DNA of 64,000 nt from Adiantum capillus-veneris (Eukaryota > Streptophyta > Polypodiopsida > Polypodiales > Pteridaceae). Below the pieces are notes generated by a model, which saw only the letters and a list, made by a program, of their open reading frames with translations, had not been told where the DNA came from and made no database searches. Location: NCBI GenBank assembly GCA_014529385.2, contig CM043962.1, forward strand, positions 37,725,098 to 37,789,097, given 5' to 3'. The translations under genes and the position numbers were made by a program. Positions 1-9,884 of this stretch are shown here, one piece after another. How positions within the stretch are numbered: position 1 is the first letter of the stretch; each line of letters opens with the position of its first letter.

Positions 1-242
1 AGCAATTGCTCTCTCTCTCCCACAGAGAGTCAAAACTTGAAAGCAAAAGCATTCTCTCTCTCTTTCTCATATTGTAGAGAAAAAGCAATATTTGCGTCGC
101 TCATCATTTTCGAAATTTTTTTTTATAATAATTTTCTTTAAAATCGCCTCCACAATTTCCGGAAATCAAGGTTTCTGGCAAAGATTAGGGTTTGTAGGAA
201 TTTTAGGGTTTCTGCTGTCCGCCACGTCATCACTTTGTGACA
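1..242 (-). repeat. 3' LTR of Gypsy-1, partial
   Basis: Bases 1-113 repeat 5966-6069 almost exactly, and the end around 205-242 repeats the end of the right LTR. On the minus strand the LTR begins TGTCAC at 242. The rest lies beyond the window edge. It keeps two TAGGGTTT motifs. Confidence 0.92.
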
Positions 243-847
243 TACCGCCGTCTTGAAAGCATTGTAATCGACCGCGATTACGCCTGCAAAACCGACAAAA
301 GCCATAAACCGTCCTAGCAGACACTCACTGTTAGTACCTACGTACTAGGAACACACATCTAGCACATGTACAAAATCGATAGTCACATCACACGACATCA
401 CAGGACATCACCAGACATCACAGGACATCACATGACATTCAACATTCATTCGAATCTTAGACCATGATTTATCGGCAATGTAGCTAGCAATCACATCTAG
501 GTCCAATCGGGACCTCATCGATGTCCGATTGACTAACCCCTATTGCAACCATGTCTATTCGAGATCAATCAGACCAAAATGCTGCAGTCATTTCGTCTAT
601 CAGTTCCTGCACTCACAAGAAGTCAAGAACAAATCAGTATCATAATCAGGAATTCCATTTCATAAAGTCATCCAGCAGAATATTGTCAGCTATCAGTATC
701 CTTGAAGCTCAAAGAGACATCAGTGACTTTAGTATCAAAATCGAGGCATCGTTGACAAAGGAGCGGAGTAACTCCCCTCTTGTGCATCCCACTGCACCAG
801 ATCTTCGGCCAAGCTGAGTTTCTGGGTTCCGTTTGGAGTAGACTATG
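243..847 (-). other. Gypsy-1 3' untranslated region and polypurine tract
   Basis: Non-coding stretch between the chromodomain and the 3' LTR. The bases next to the LTR (243-255, minus strand) match the polypurine tract of Gypsy-3 (AAGAGGAGGTA) with two substitutions. The 89-codon open frame at 551-817 has no recognisable feature and I do not call it a gene. Confidence 0.6.
384..437. repeat. Short minisatellite, about 11-bp unit
   Basis: About five imperfect copies of a unit like GACATCACAGG in the 3' untranslated region of Gypsy-1. A related, more decayed run lies in the equivalent part of Gypsy-3 near 60240-60270. Confidence 0.8.
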
Positions 848-1147
848 CTAAACCAAAACATCGAGGTAAAGTTTCACAATCCGAGGAGTATCTGCTAGGT
901 CCTCCTCCTCCATCCACTTCGCATCAAATGCAGGAAAGTTCTTGAATTTAACCAAGAACCGCCTTCGGACTTTACCTTTCTTCGTATCATTATGTGCCAA
1001 AATCTGTTCAGGAACAAGGATCTCCTCGTTTTCTTCCACTTCGGGTTGCTCATCAGGCTCCCCATCATCAGGCACATCACCCTTAACAGGGTTCAAGAGA
1101 CTCACATGCAATGCATTATGAATCCTCCAAGTATCTGGCAGTTTCAA
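848..1147 (-). pseudogene. Gypsy-1 integrase C-terminus with chromodomain
   Basis: A 99-residue open segment. It has the integrase C-terminal motif (LPDTWRIHNALHVSLL) followed by a chromodomain: EILVPEQILAH, then RRFLVKFKNFPAFDAKWMEE. Chromodomains of chromoviral integrases are known to guide insertion through histone marks. The segment is separated from the integrase core by frame changes. The same arrangement occurs in Gypsy-2, Gypsy-3 and Gypsy-4. Confidence 0.85.
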
Positions 1148-1414
1148 TCGGAAGGAGACATATTTATCTTGTCAGTGATCTGGAAAGGTCCGTAGTATCG
1201 CATACTAAGCTTTGGAAAAAGCCTCTCCTTTCCCTTTTTCTTTCGTAGGCGTGCCTTCTCAAAAGTAAGAGCACCCAATCATCCTCCTTCAATTTCAAGT
1301 CGCGACGATGGCGATCCGTTGCCTTTTTCTGTCGTTCTTGAGACTCTGCAAAGTCTCGCGAACCTTGGCAAAAGACGTATCCAAATCTCGCGAATATTCA
1401 TCCGCTTCAAATAT

Positions 1415-1765
1415 CTAATCTTTCGTGCTCAGGAAGGATGGAACCTTCGCAGCACTTTCAACAATCTCACATGGCGTCTTCCCCGTCCAAGAGTGTATCG
1501 TGTTACTGTAGGCAAATTCCACCAAAGGTAAGTTCTTTTCCCATTGAGTCTTCTGATCAGAGATACAAGACTTCAATAAATCTAAAATCACTGAATTGGC
1601 AATCTCAAATGGCCCGTCAGTCTGCAAGTGGAACGATGACGAGAACTGCAACCGCGTGTCAATGTTCTCCCAAATTGCCTTCCAAAACAAACTCATAAAT
1701 CTGGGGTCTCTGTCGGAGACAATCGTCTCAGACGTGCCATGCAATCTGAAAATCATCGTGATCAT
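1415..1765 (-). pseudogene. Gypsy-1 integrase core, fragment
   Basis: It carries the second and third catalytic parts of an rve-type integrase core: SDRDPRF and QTDGPFEIANS. The segment with the first catalytic Asp (the MDFI motif seen in Gypsy-2 and Gypsy-3) is missing. The upstream frame ends at 1812 after LLQPLPIP, and the sequence resumes at the RLHG motif after an estimated 160-bp deletion. A stop also splits this fragment from the chromodomain, so it cannot act as an integrase. Confidence 0.82.
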
Positions 1766-1811
1766 TCTGTGTAATCAGGAGATCAAAAATGAAATCCATT
1801 TCAATACTTTC

Positions 1812-3501
1812 CTAGGGGTGGGTGGGTATGGGTAAAGGCTGTAACAATCCCTGTGCCTTATGCCTGTCAAACTTGACCTTCTGGCATACCAAGCAACTGC
1901 GCACAAACTTTTCCACATCCTTTTTGAGTCTTGGCCCAAAGAAGTATCTCTCTACCCCCTTCATGGTGGTAGCAATGCCGCGGTGACCCGTAAAAGGTGG
2001 ACAGTGGCATTCAGTCATAACCTTATCCCTCAACGGCTGTGTAACGCACAACATAGTCTTTTTCATCAAGTAGCCTTCCCGAAGGGAGTATCCAGCTACT
2101 GTCTCCCCATCCCGTATCCGTGTGAAAATATCTGCAAAATCTGTATCTGTGGCATACTGATCGACCATATCCTCGAAGCTCCTATGATGTATCGCGGAAA
2201 TAGCCAGAACCAACGGTTTCCGAGACAAAGTATCTGCCACGACATTCTTCTGTCCCTGCACATGGACAATCTGGAAGTGGAACTGTGACAAGATGTTCGC
2301 CCACCGCATCTGCTTTTCCGAAAGCTGCTTCTGTGACAAGAAGTAGCGCAAACTCTGATGGTCTGTAAATACAGTAAAATCCGCTCCGAGTAGGTAATGC
2401 CGCCACTGAGTAAGAGCATGGATAACCGCCAAAAGCTCTTTCTCATAAATCTGTGCTGTCATCTTCGGCCTAGAGAACAAACGGCTCTCGTAAGCTATGA
2501 CATGGCCTTCTTGCATCAAGACCGCACCCAGACTACGACCACAAGCATCACAATATACTTTGAATGACTTCTGCAAGTCCGACAAAGTCAAAATAGGTCC
2601 CGTAGTCAATTTCTCTTTCAATGTCCGAAAGGCAGTCAATTCTGTGGGTCCCCACGAACAAGGTACTCCTTTCTGTGTCAAGGTATGCAAAGGGGAAGCA
2701 ACCTCTGCAAACTTTCGTATGAACCGCCTGTAGTACGAACACAGTCCCAAGAAGCTTCTAACTTCATGGACATTCCTCAAATCGGGCCAATCACGAATAG
2801 TCTCTATCTTGGCCGGGTCCATTTGCACTCCTGCTGCTGCTACTGACACAATGTGTCCCAAAAAGTGTATCTCTGGTAGGAAAAATTCACTTTTCTTTGC
2901 ATTAATCACTAACGTGTGATCTCGTAATGCCTGAAAGACTTGAAGCAGATGATCTCTGTGTTCTGCCTCATTCTTGGAGAAAACAATGATGTCATCAAAG
3001 AAAGTGCCAACAAATAGCTTGTACTCTCGAAAAATCTTGTCCATCATCCGGTTAAATGTCGCAGGAGCATTGGTTAAGCCAAAAGGCATCACCAAAAACT
3101 CAAATAACCCAAAAGTCGTCCGAAAAGCTGTCTTGTAGACATCTCCTGGCGCTATCCTGATCTGATGATATCCACTCTTCAAGTCAATCCTGCTAAAGCA
3201 CGAGGATCCTGTCGTGTATATCATCGATCCTAGGAATCTGAAATCTGTTCTTGATGGTGATTTTGTTGAGAGCGCTATAATCGATGCACATTCTCCAAGA
3301 TCCGTCTTTCTTCAAAACCAACAACACTGGAGAGGAATACGGTGAAGTACTATGCTGGACAAGACCCTTTTCCAAGAGGTCTTTCACTGGGTTCATAATC
3401 TTTTCATTCTGTACTTGGCTCACACGGTAAGGTGGCCGATTCGGTGGCGTGCTTCCAGGTATCAGATCAATGGTTTGATCTTCAGGCCCTCTGAAAAGCA
3501 A
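1812..3501 (-). pseudogene. Gypsy-1 RT, RNase H and integrase zinc domain
   Basis: Two overlapping open pieces. The first (3501-3193) carries the RT N-terminus (KDGSWRMCIDYSALNK). The second (3224-1812) continues at FSRIDLKSGYHQIR, contains the catalytic FFDD box (2991-3002) and the VMPFGLTNAP motif, then RNase H (DACGRSLGAVLM, YEKELLAVIHAL, TDHQSLRYFL), and ends in the HHCC zinc domain (HRGI, CLVCQKVKF). A deletion of about 7 bp near 3200, judged against Gypsy-3, breaks the frame. Otherwise the RT-RNase H block is well kept. Confidence 0.92.
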
Positions 3502-4000
3502 TCGACATGAGTATGGAGAAAAATCTTGGCGTTCTTTTGATCAGGTCAAAACATATTCAAACTTTATCCAGCGTTCAGTTCTCTCCCAAAAGAATGAGTA
3601 AGAAACTGAAGTTCATCAAGTACAATCTCTAAGCCCTTCATTTATCAAAGTCGCTTTCTCGGCTCGGTAGTCAACCACGGCGTAGTTCTTGTGGTACCAA
3701 GGGATCCCGAGTAGAACGTCACTCGCGTGCCCTGAACACCCCTGTCATTGCAAACAAAGTTTACCAATGCTCGGTGTAATGGCAACATCCCATCCGGGTG
3801 CCAGTCGAACTACCTCCGCCTATGGCGTCAGTCTGTTGGGCGTAATTTCCAAATCGAGCTGCCAATTCCAAGTGAAAAGAAGTTGGCCTTGGCTCCTTCA
3901 AAAGAGCTTCCTGATCCTTCACTTTGCCCCAAAAGCGGCAAAGTTTGTACTTTCATTCATTAGATTTGGTGCAGGTCCCACGCCATGTGGTACCAGTTCT
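3502..4000 (-). pseudogene. Gypsy-1 protease region, decayed
   Basis: By position and by patches of similarity to Gypsy-2 and Gypsy-3 this is the retropepsin region between the zinc knuckle and RT. No frame stays open through it and I cannot find an intact D-S/T-G active site. Confidence 0.55.
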
Positions 4001-4006
4001 GCTTTT

Positions 4007-5567
4007 CTATCTGCCTTTTCTGCCACATTCCTCAGTTGCTCTCGAACTCTCAGACCTGTGGTCATCTTTATCATTCTGTTCTTTCTGTGCCTTTGTAGGG
4101 CACTTCGCGGAGATATGTCCATGTTCCCCGCATCCAAAGCACTTCCCCTCTCGGATGAAGCGAGCTCTCTCCTCAGGAGTAAGCTTGGGTCGTGCATCTT
4201 TTTTTCTCTGGGTTGCTCTTTTTCTTTCTACTTTCATTCCCAGAAGTCTGATCGGCTCGTTGTGTCATGGCCTCATCTGTGGGGTAGGTTAGACTGCCAG
4301 AGTGAATGGCAAAGCCCCGCTTCGCATGACTCATCAACTCCTGAATAGAAGTTGACTTCTGTTCCAAGCAGTGATCTCGGATCTTTGTAGCTAGACCCAA
4401 GGTAAACCGCTCAATCTGTTCTCTGAACGAGATCTTCTTGAATGAAGAGGCGGGTAGAAATGAGCTCCAGAATCTTTCACAATAAGCATTGATTGTATCT
4501 TTCTTGGTCATCCAAAGATGGTTCCAAGCAGCTCGTATATCTCGTTCATATTCTTGCGTCAACCAAGAAGAAACAAAAAGCTTTTCAAATTTCAGCCATT
4601 TAACTGGCGCACTCCTGTTTAAAAGAAGCGTGGACCACCAAGTACGAACATTCCCCTTAAGGTAAGAGGTAGCTCTCCGAATCTTGGAGTGCTCTGAATA
4701 GTGTCCTCCCGCGAAAGCGATGTCAAACTGCTGTATAAAAGACAAAGCCTTCGAAGCATCTGAGTATCCTGAAAAGTATCAAACTTGATCGAGTGGCCAC
4801 CTTCCTTAAACTCTCGGACTTTCTTGCTTTTATCTTCGAGAAAGTCATACCGGTTGGCTTTGTAAAAATTCTTCTTGTTCGCATAAAACTTTCCGTCATC
4901 GGAATCTGAGTTGTCTGTAGACGAGTCCTCAGTAGAACTGCCAGTCTCTGGGCGAGATGTAGCCTTCTTAGCCTTTTTCTTGCCCTTTCCGAAGCTTTGT
5001 TTCTTTCTTCGCTTTTTACCTTTTCTGTCTTCTTCGCTCGAATCCGAGGAGCTAGAAGAACTATCAGAAGAAGAAGAAGAAGAACTGGGTACTCCTTCAA
5101 ATCGAACACGCTTCTTCTATTTCTTTGCCTTGTCAAATGACGACCGACGACCCAAATATCCCGGGAAGTCAGTGCCTTTCTTCTTCTTCTTGCCGTGCTT
5201 TTTGGCTTTCTTCTGTGCGTCAAAAGGCTGAGCAATCCGTGCATCAACCACCTCTTCTAGTTCCTTCTTTGAATATTGTTTGGGATCAGAAGGTTTCTTG
5301 AAAGCAGAGTTTGGGAGTGGTGTTGTGGTTCTCTGCCACTCCATCTGTACCTCTTCCAAAGAGGTCTGGTTCATATATTTTGCCATCTTCGGGTCCTTGG
5401 CAAATTTGAGCATCATCTTTGTTGCATTGCAACTGGCGACGCTCTATCTCTTGCCGCTCCGCCTAAGTAGGCCAAGGCGGGCCATACTCTCTGCCAGAAT
5501 CTTCGTTGTGATCCCAGCCCGCATCTCCAGATGCAGAGGGAGTCGACTGATCATTTCCTGGAGCCAT
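4007..5567 (-). pseudogene. Gypsy-1 gag with CCHC zinc knuckle
   Basis: A likely start codon lies at 5567, downstream of the primer site (MAPGNDQSTPSASG). After a stop near 5463 and a frame change near 5420 come a basic/serine-rich linker, then the retrotransposon gag domain (4745-4173: QQFDIAFAGGHYSEHS, RTWWSTLL, YCERFWSSFLP). The CCHC knuckle CFGCGEHGHISAKCP lies in 4237-4007. At least three frame breaks make it a pseudogene. Gypsy-3 has a homologous gag. Confidence 0.85.
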
Positions 5568-5623
5568 AGGTGCCGCGGAAAAAATTCGGGGATCGGATTT
5601 CCCGTAGAAGAGAAATCGGCCGT

Positions 5624-5635
5624 GCTCTGATACCA
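5624..5635 (-). other. Primer binding site, initiator-Met type
   Basis: The minus strand reads TGGTATCAGAGC one base after the LTR end (TTCA at 5637), the common plant site for the 3' end of initiator tRNA-Met. Confidence 0.93.
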
Positions 5636-5636
5636 C

Positions 5637-6221
5637 TGAAACAGACTTGGACACTCCAAGTCAAGAATCAACCGCGACAGCACCAAATAACCACTTCAAA
5701 ACAATTCACAGATCACAATAGATTTGCACTGGCCCGGCGGAGTTCCGTGCCTAGAGATATTGGCCCCAAAGACTGGCGTCCCTTTCGGTATTTCTTTTTG
5801 TATTAATCAATCATCAAAGTACAAGAGAGCGGTTAGGGTTTCACTCTCAGACTCTGCGTCCAGATGCTCTGAGAAGTGAGGCCCTCACCACTAATTTAAA
5901 GGTTACAAGGGATGCCCAAAAGCAGAGCCCCAAAAGCAGAGCCCCAAAAGCTTCAAATCAAAAGCACTTGCTCTCTCTCCCACAGAGAGTCAAAACTTGA
6001 AAGCAAAAGCATTCTCTCTCTCTTTCTCATATTGTAGAGAAAAAGCAATATTTGCGTCGCTCATCATTTTCATTTAAAAATAAAAAATAAAATAAAAATA
6101 TAATAGCCTCCGCGATTTCCGGAAATCAGGGTTTCTGGCAGAGATTAGGGTTTGCAGGATTTTAGGGTTTCTGGTCAGAAATTAGGGTTTCTGCTGTCCG
6201 CCACGTCATCACTTTGTGACA
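5637..6221 (-). repeat. 5' LTR of Gypsy-1, 585 bp
   Basis: On the minus strand it begins TGTCAC at 6221 and ends TTCA at 5637 beside the primer site. The first 100 bp carry three TAGGGTTT (telobox) motifs on the plus strand between about 6143 and 6192, spaced about 22 bp apart. Confidence 0.92.
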
Positions 6222-6273
6222 ACTGTGTACAAAGATGATGCGTACTGACCCCAGGTCACTGTGGAGGAAATAG

Positions 6274-6307
<34 letters not shown>

Positions 6308-7560
6308 GCTCATGAAAGAGCCGCCACGCCTCACGCGAGTCCTGTTTCAAGAATAGCTGATATAGATCCTGCTCGAGTCGAGCCAAAAAAGCCCTCTTCT
6401 TCCACCGCACCAAGCGTCGGAAGTCAATCTGTGACTGTCTGTGAGTCATGTCCCCCAAAAGCACCTCCCTCTGAAGTCTGGCTCTAGTCTGGCGGCACTC
6501 CTCATCGTACCAGCTGTTCTGAGGCATGCTCCCTGATCGGCGGCTCTGCTCAGGCTGGGTGTGTGGGTATGCTTCTGCTGCTGCATCATGTAATGTCTGT
6601 GTCAGTATAGTAGTTAGCTCCTCCAGAGGTCGCCCCAAGTCCTCAGTGCATAGGCGTCTGTAGATCCCGTCCATGTATACAGAATCCGTCTCCCGTGTGA
6701 ATGTGTAGCGAGTAGGGGCTGCTACCCGTGGCCTGTGTGCTACAATGAACTGGAAGGAGATGGTCATCGACACCAGAGCATGATCCACTACTACCCTGAT
6801 CGGTTTGTGCCCAACTGTGAGATCCTGGATACTAGAGATGAGATTCGGCTCTGCCATGACATAGTCCACTGTGCTGGCTCCACGTCTGTGTGGGAAGCAT
6901 GTAAAACCTCCCGCAGCAGGAAATCTCTGTAGGCCGTTCAAGATGGCCAATCCATGTATGGTGCCCATGTCTATCAGGTGTCGCCCATACTCTGTATATT
7001 CCACATCGTGTGATAGTCTGGAAAGGCCCGTCTCTACATCTAGCTCTCTTAGCATCTGCTCTGAAGTATCATAAAACATTGCCTGGTGATGGGCAGTCCT
7101 AGTATTGAAGTCCCCTAGGATGATTATGTCACCATCCCTAGAGAACTCCCATATGTCATCATCCAAAATAGAGGAAGATGACTGTCCTCTGGGTGATGCA
7201 TAAACTGATGTACTCGGGGGAAAGTAGCAAATAGCTAGGTAGAGATATCTGCCTGTCTGTGCTTTCAAGCTCACCCACATGTACCTAGCCTGCTCATCCC
7301 TGTGGGCTATATGTATCACTGGCTATAGATCCTCTCTAAATAACACTGCCACTCCTCCCGAGCCCCGCCCTCTGTGCTCTGAGCGTGTCTCCTGTCTGTA
7401 AGCTGTCTCCCACCTGTAACCCCACTGATGTGAGGCATGGATTGCCCAGGGGCCTGGTGTGTCTCAGAGTAAAAGATGATGTCTCTTCCAGTAAAGCTAT
7501 CCTCAAAAGCACCCACATCAAGACGCATAGATCCATTACAGTTCCAGGCAGCCACTTTGA
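6222..7560 (-). pseudogene. LINE A1 ORF2, endonuclease half
   Basis: AP-type endonuclease of a non-LTR retrotransposon. The start motif AWNCNGSMRLDV lies near 7550. GDFNTRTAHHQAMFYD, GASTVDYVMAEPNL and VDHALVSMTISFQF follow in the order expected for the fold. A stop at 7316-7318 and a small in-frame loss (VETG) relative to other copies are visible. The linker before RT contains a 29-base G run read as prolines. In LINEs this domain nicks the target to prime reverse transcription, so it is the candidate determinant of the microsatellite preference described under findings. Confidence 0.88.
6276..6304. repeat. 29-base G run inside LINE A ORF2
   Basis: It lies at the junction of the endonuclease and RT parts. 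The same site has 9 G in A6 (21484-21492), about 20 C in A8 (33047-33066) and only a short C run in A9, so the tract is length-variable. Confidence 0.95.
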
Positions 7561-7636
7561 GTGTGGTCCCATAAGTCTCGCACCGTCATGTGGAGCGTCT
7601 CTCTAGTATTACCATTTTTCCATCTCGGTAAAAGGC

Positions 7637-7652
7637 AATCTTGCCTTTTCCC
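7637..7652. repeat. Left target-site duplication of LINE B
   Basis: AATCTTGCCTTTTCCC here and again at 14369-14384. Uninterrupted LINE A copies contain this sequence once, with a small length difference in the T/C run. Confidence 0.93.
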
Positions 7653-7998
7653 AGTGTTGGCTCGCTGCTGCTGCACGCTCCCTCCCCTGTTGCGCCATCG
7701 CCTCCCCTCACCCCCCTTCTCTCTCTTGCCCTCGCGCTGCCATCAGCCCCCCTCGCGCTGCCCCCCCCCTCGCCCTCGCGCTGCATCCCCCACCCCCTCC
7801 CGCCTTGCGCTGTCTCCCCCTCCCAGCCGTGCCCGCTGCCCCGTGCTGTCCGCCGCCCCCCCCCCCCCTTGCCCGCATTATCCCCGAAGGTTTCTTTGCG
7901 CCTGGCTCTGCAACATTTGTTCTTCGGACAAGTGTTCGGCGTCCTCGGTTGCAGATTGTTCTTCTCCGTCCGCCTCTTCGACTCAACAGTAGACACAG

Positions 7999-9307
7999 AT
8001 GGAGGCTCCAGCTCCGCCACAGAGGGACTCGCCTGAAGCCCCCTCGCCTGACCCCGCTGAGCCCACCATTCGACTTGCTCTTTCGCCGACAGAGCAAGCG
8101 AGCCTTGCCGCAGAGGTAGAGCGCTTGCAAGGTTCTCGGCACCCGTCCTAGCAGAGGAGAGCTACGAGACCTTCTCCAGGCCCGCCTTCTCGCAGAGGCG
8201 GGCAAGATTTTGGATGTTCAGATCCTCGGACGGGGGTACTATGAGATCGAGTTCGAGACTTCTGAGATGGCCTCCAAGGTCATAGCTATGAGTCCACTGG
8301 CTATCCGAGCATCACGCGCCCACTTTCGACAGTGGCGACATGGTTTTGACCCGACTTCGGATGTGCTAGTAGAGGAGGCAGACATCCCCATCTCAGTCTG
8401 CTTTCCGGGTTTACGGAGGGAGTACCTTCCACTTCTCTCCAGGATTGGCTCCGCCATCGGGACTGTTCTGGAGACACCTCGTACGGCAGCATCAGTAGTT
8501 GCCAAGGCGGCTGGCATCCCTTCAGTTCGAGTTTCGATCAGAGATACCCACATGCTCCCGAAGGTCATCCTCTTGCCTCGGGTGAGTGGGGGTTGGTTTA
8601 GACACAGTGTGGAGTACTTGTGTCTCCCGAACCAGTGCTTCATTTGCAGACAGATGGGCCACCTAGCGAAGGCCTGTCCACGGAGGAGGCCACGACCTGC
8701 ACCTCAGCCTCAGCCCGAGCCTGCCAAGGCTGGGCCGCAGCCTCAGCCAACGACACAGCGCACAGATTCTGAGCCACCCTCCGAGGCTGGGGCTCCAGCG
8801 GAGGAGGGGTGGCAGCAGGCCCGTGGCCGTCGACGCTAGGGGCCACAGCGACAGCCTGGCACGCAGAGTGGCCCTCAGGTGCCTACTCAGCAGCAGTGGG
8901 TTCCCACGGGGAACCGCTTTGGTCCTCTTGAGCAGGAGGAGTCCCCTACGCCAGCCTCCACCTCCGCTTCACCCTCGCCAGCCTTCCCACCTCTAGATCT
9001 CCCCTCTTCCTCCTCATCCCCTCCTTCGCCCTCTGCTCCCGCCCACTCCCCACCTCGCCCCTCTGTCTCTGTCGCCCCACCCCGCTTCTCTTCTCCTCCG
9101 CCCCCCCCTGCTCCTGCTCCCCCTCCTCCTGCTCCAGTACCTCAGTCGACCCAAGAGACTGGTCCCTCGCCGGCGGCTAGGAGATCTCTTGGCAATGCTT
9201 TTTGCCACAAGTCGCCTAGCGAGAGAGGGTCAACCCTTCTTGCGGCCCCCTTTGCAGATTCAGACATCTTCCCTTGCAGCTATCCCTCGTGGTCTGACGA
9301 GCATTGA
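7999..9307 (+). pseudogene. LINE B ORF1, RRM-like domain and zinc knuckle
   Basis: A likely start lies at 7999 (MEAPAPPQRDSPEAPSPD). That frame ends near 8150 and continues in another frame to the domain at 8210-8640 (ILGRGYYEIEFETSEMASKV), then the CCHC knuckle CFICRQMGHLAKACP near 8637. An in-frame TAG at 8837-8839 precedes WVPTGNRFGPLEQEE and a proline/serine-rich tail ending at 9307. This resembles the DUF4283-plus-knuckle ORF1 known from plant L1 elements. One frame break and one stop make it a pseudogene. Confidence 0.82.
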
Positions 9308-9824
9308 CCTCCGACGCCGCTGGGATTTCTTCGATTACGGATTCACTCGCTTTCTCGGCGATTCCGTAGCAGACCACGAGGCAGCCTGCTTCAGGGTCCA
9401 CGCTCTGTTCCTCGCCGCTAGGGGGACAGAGGCCTTGGACTCGGCAGTTGGTTTCTCCTTTCCCCTCTGTGGTAGGATCGAGAGAGAGTGGTCCCCCGAC
9501 TCAGTGGAGGGATGGTTGCATACACAGGTTCTCGAGTTCTCTCACCACATGGGAGAACTTGGAGTTACAGATTTGCTGCAGACTTTGTGGCCACTGGCCA
9601 AGTTTGCGGTGACACCCCAGACTCAGCAGGATGTAGGCACATTGTGGTATACTTTTTTGCTGATACGCAATGTTTGCCTTGCTATGTATACATACATGAG
9701 GACTCCTGGACAGAGGAGGTTGCTTTACGCATGGCTCGCTCTGCTTGGGCTTGGGCCAGACACTCACTACAGGCTCGCCTATCTAGAGGACGCTCGGATG
9801 CGGATTACTCCCCATCCAAGCTAG
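9189..9824 (+). CDS. Unrecognised open segment between LINE B ORFs
   Basis: 211 codons open, in another frame, overlapping the end of ORF1 and stopping about 60 bases before ORF2. I do not recognise a domain. It contains a hydrophilic start, then RRRWDFFDYGFTRFLGDS and a leucine-rich C-terminal half (DLLQTLWPLAKFAV, LLYAWLALLGLG). It could be the true C-terminus of ORF1 reached by a frameshift, or a separate ORF. It is uninterrupted while both neighbours are broken. Confidence 0.45.
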   Translation: MAMLFATSRLAREGQPFLRPPLQIQTSSLAAIPRGLTSIDLRRRWDFFDYGFTRFLGDSVADHEAACFRVHALFLAARGTEALDSAVGFSFPLCGRIEREWSPDSVEGWLHTQVLEFSHHMGELGVTDLLQTLWPLAKFAVTPQTQQDVGTLWYTFLLIRNVCLAMYTYMRTPGQRRLLYAWLALLGLGPDTHYRLAYLEDARMRITPHPS

Positions 9825-9884
9825 CCCGAAGATAGCCCGTCTTGCTGCTGCGGCAGCATCTGTTCTCTCTCGCTCCCCATAAGG

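Larger units (their letters stand above)
1..6221 (-). mobile_element. Gypsy-1, Ty3/gypsy chromovirus, degraded
   Basis: A minus-strand LTR retrotransposon in the order 5' LTR (5637-6221), primer site, gag with zinc knuckle, protease remnant, RT, RNase H, integrase, chromodomain and 3' LTR (1-242, cut by the window edge). The terminal chromodomain places it among chromoviruses. It lies within LINE A1: LINE A sequence starts directly at 6222, and the rest of that LINE should lie left of position 1. Frameshifts, stops and an integrase deletion make it defective. It is of the same family as Gypsy-3 (54451-60924), with which it shares LTR, gag and pol sequence. Confidence 0.93.
6222..7652 (-). mobile_element. 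LINE A1, 3' side of the LINE B insertion
   Basis: Colinear with LINE A6 (21430-22850) up to 7652, where LINE B interrupts it; it resumes at 14385. It holds the last codons of ORF1 (stop at 7586-7588) and the 5' half of ORF2. Gypsy-1 cuts it at 6221, so the RT half is expected left of the window. Confidence 0.93.

Noticed and set aside
551-817. 88-residue open frame in the Gypsy-1 3' region
   Set aside because: No domain, lies in the non-coding end of the element and is not kept in Gypsy-3.
7561-8205. Overlapping open frames on both strands rich in Pro, Ser, Arg and Gly
   Set aside because: Product of the GC-rich LINE B leader; only the frame from 7999 leads into ORF1.
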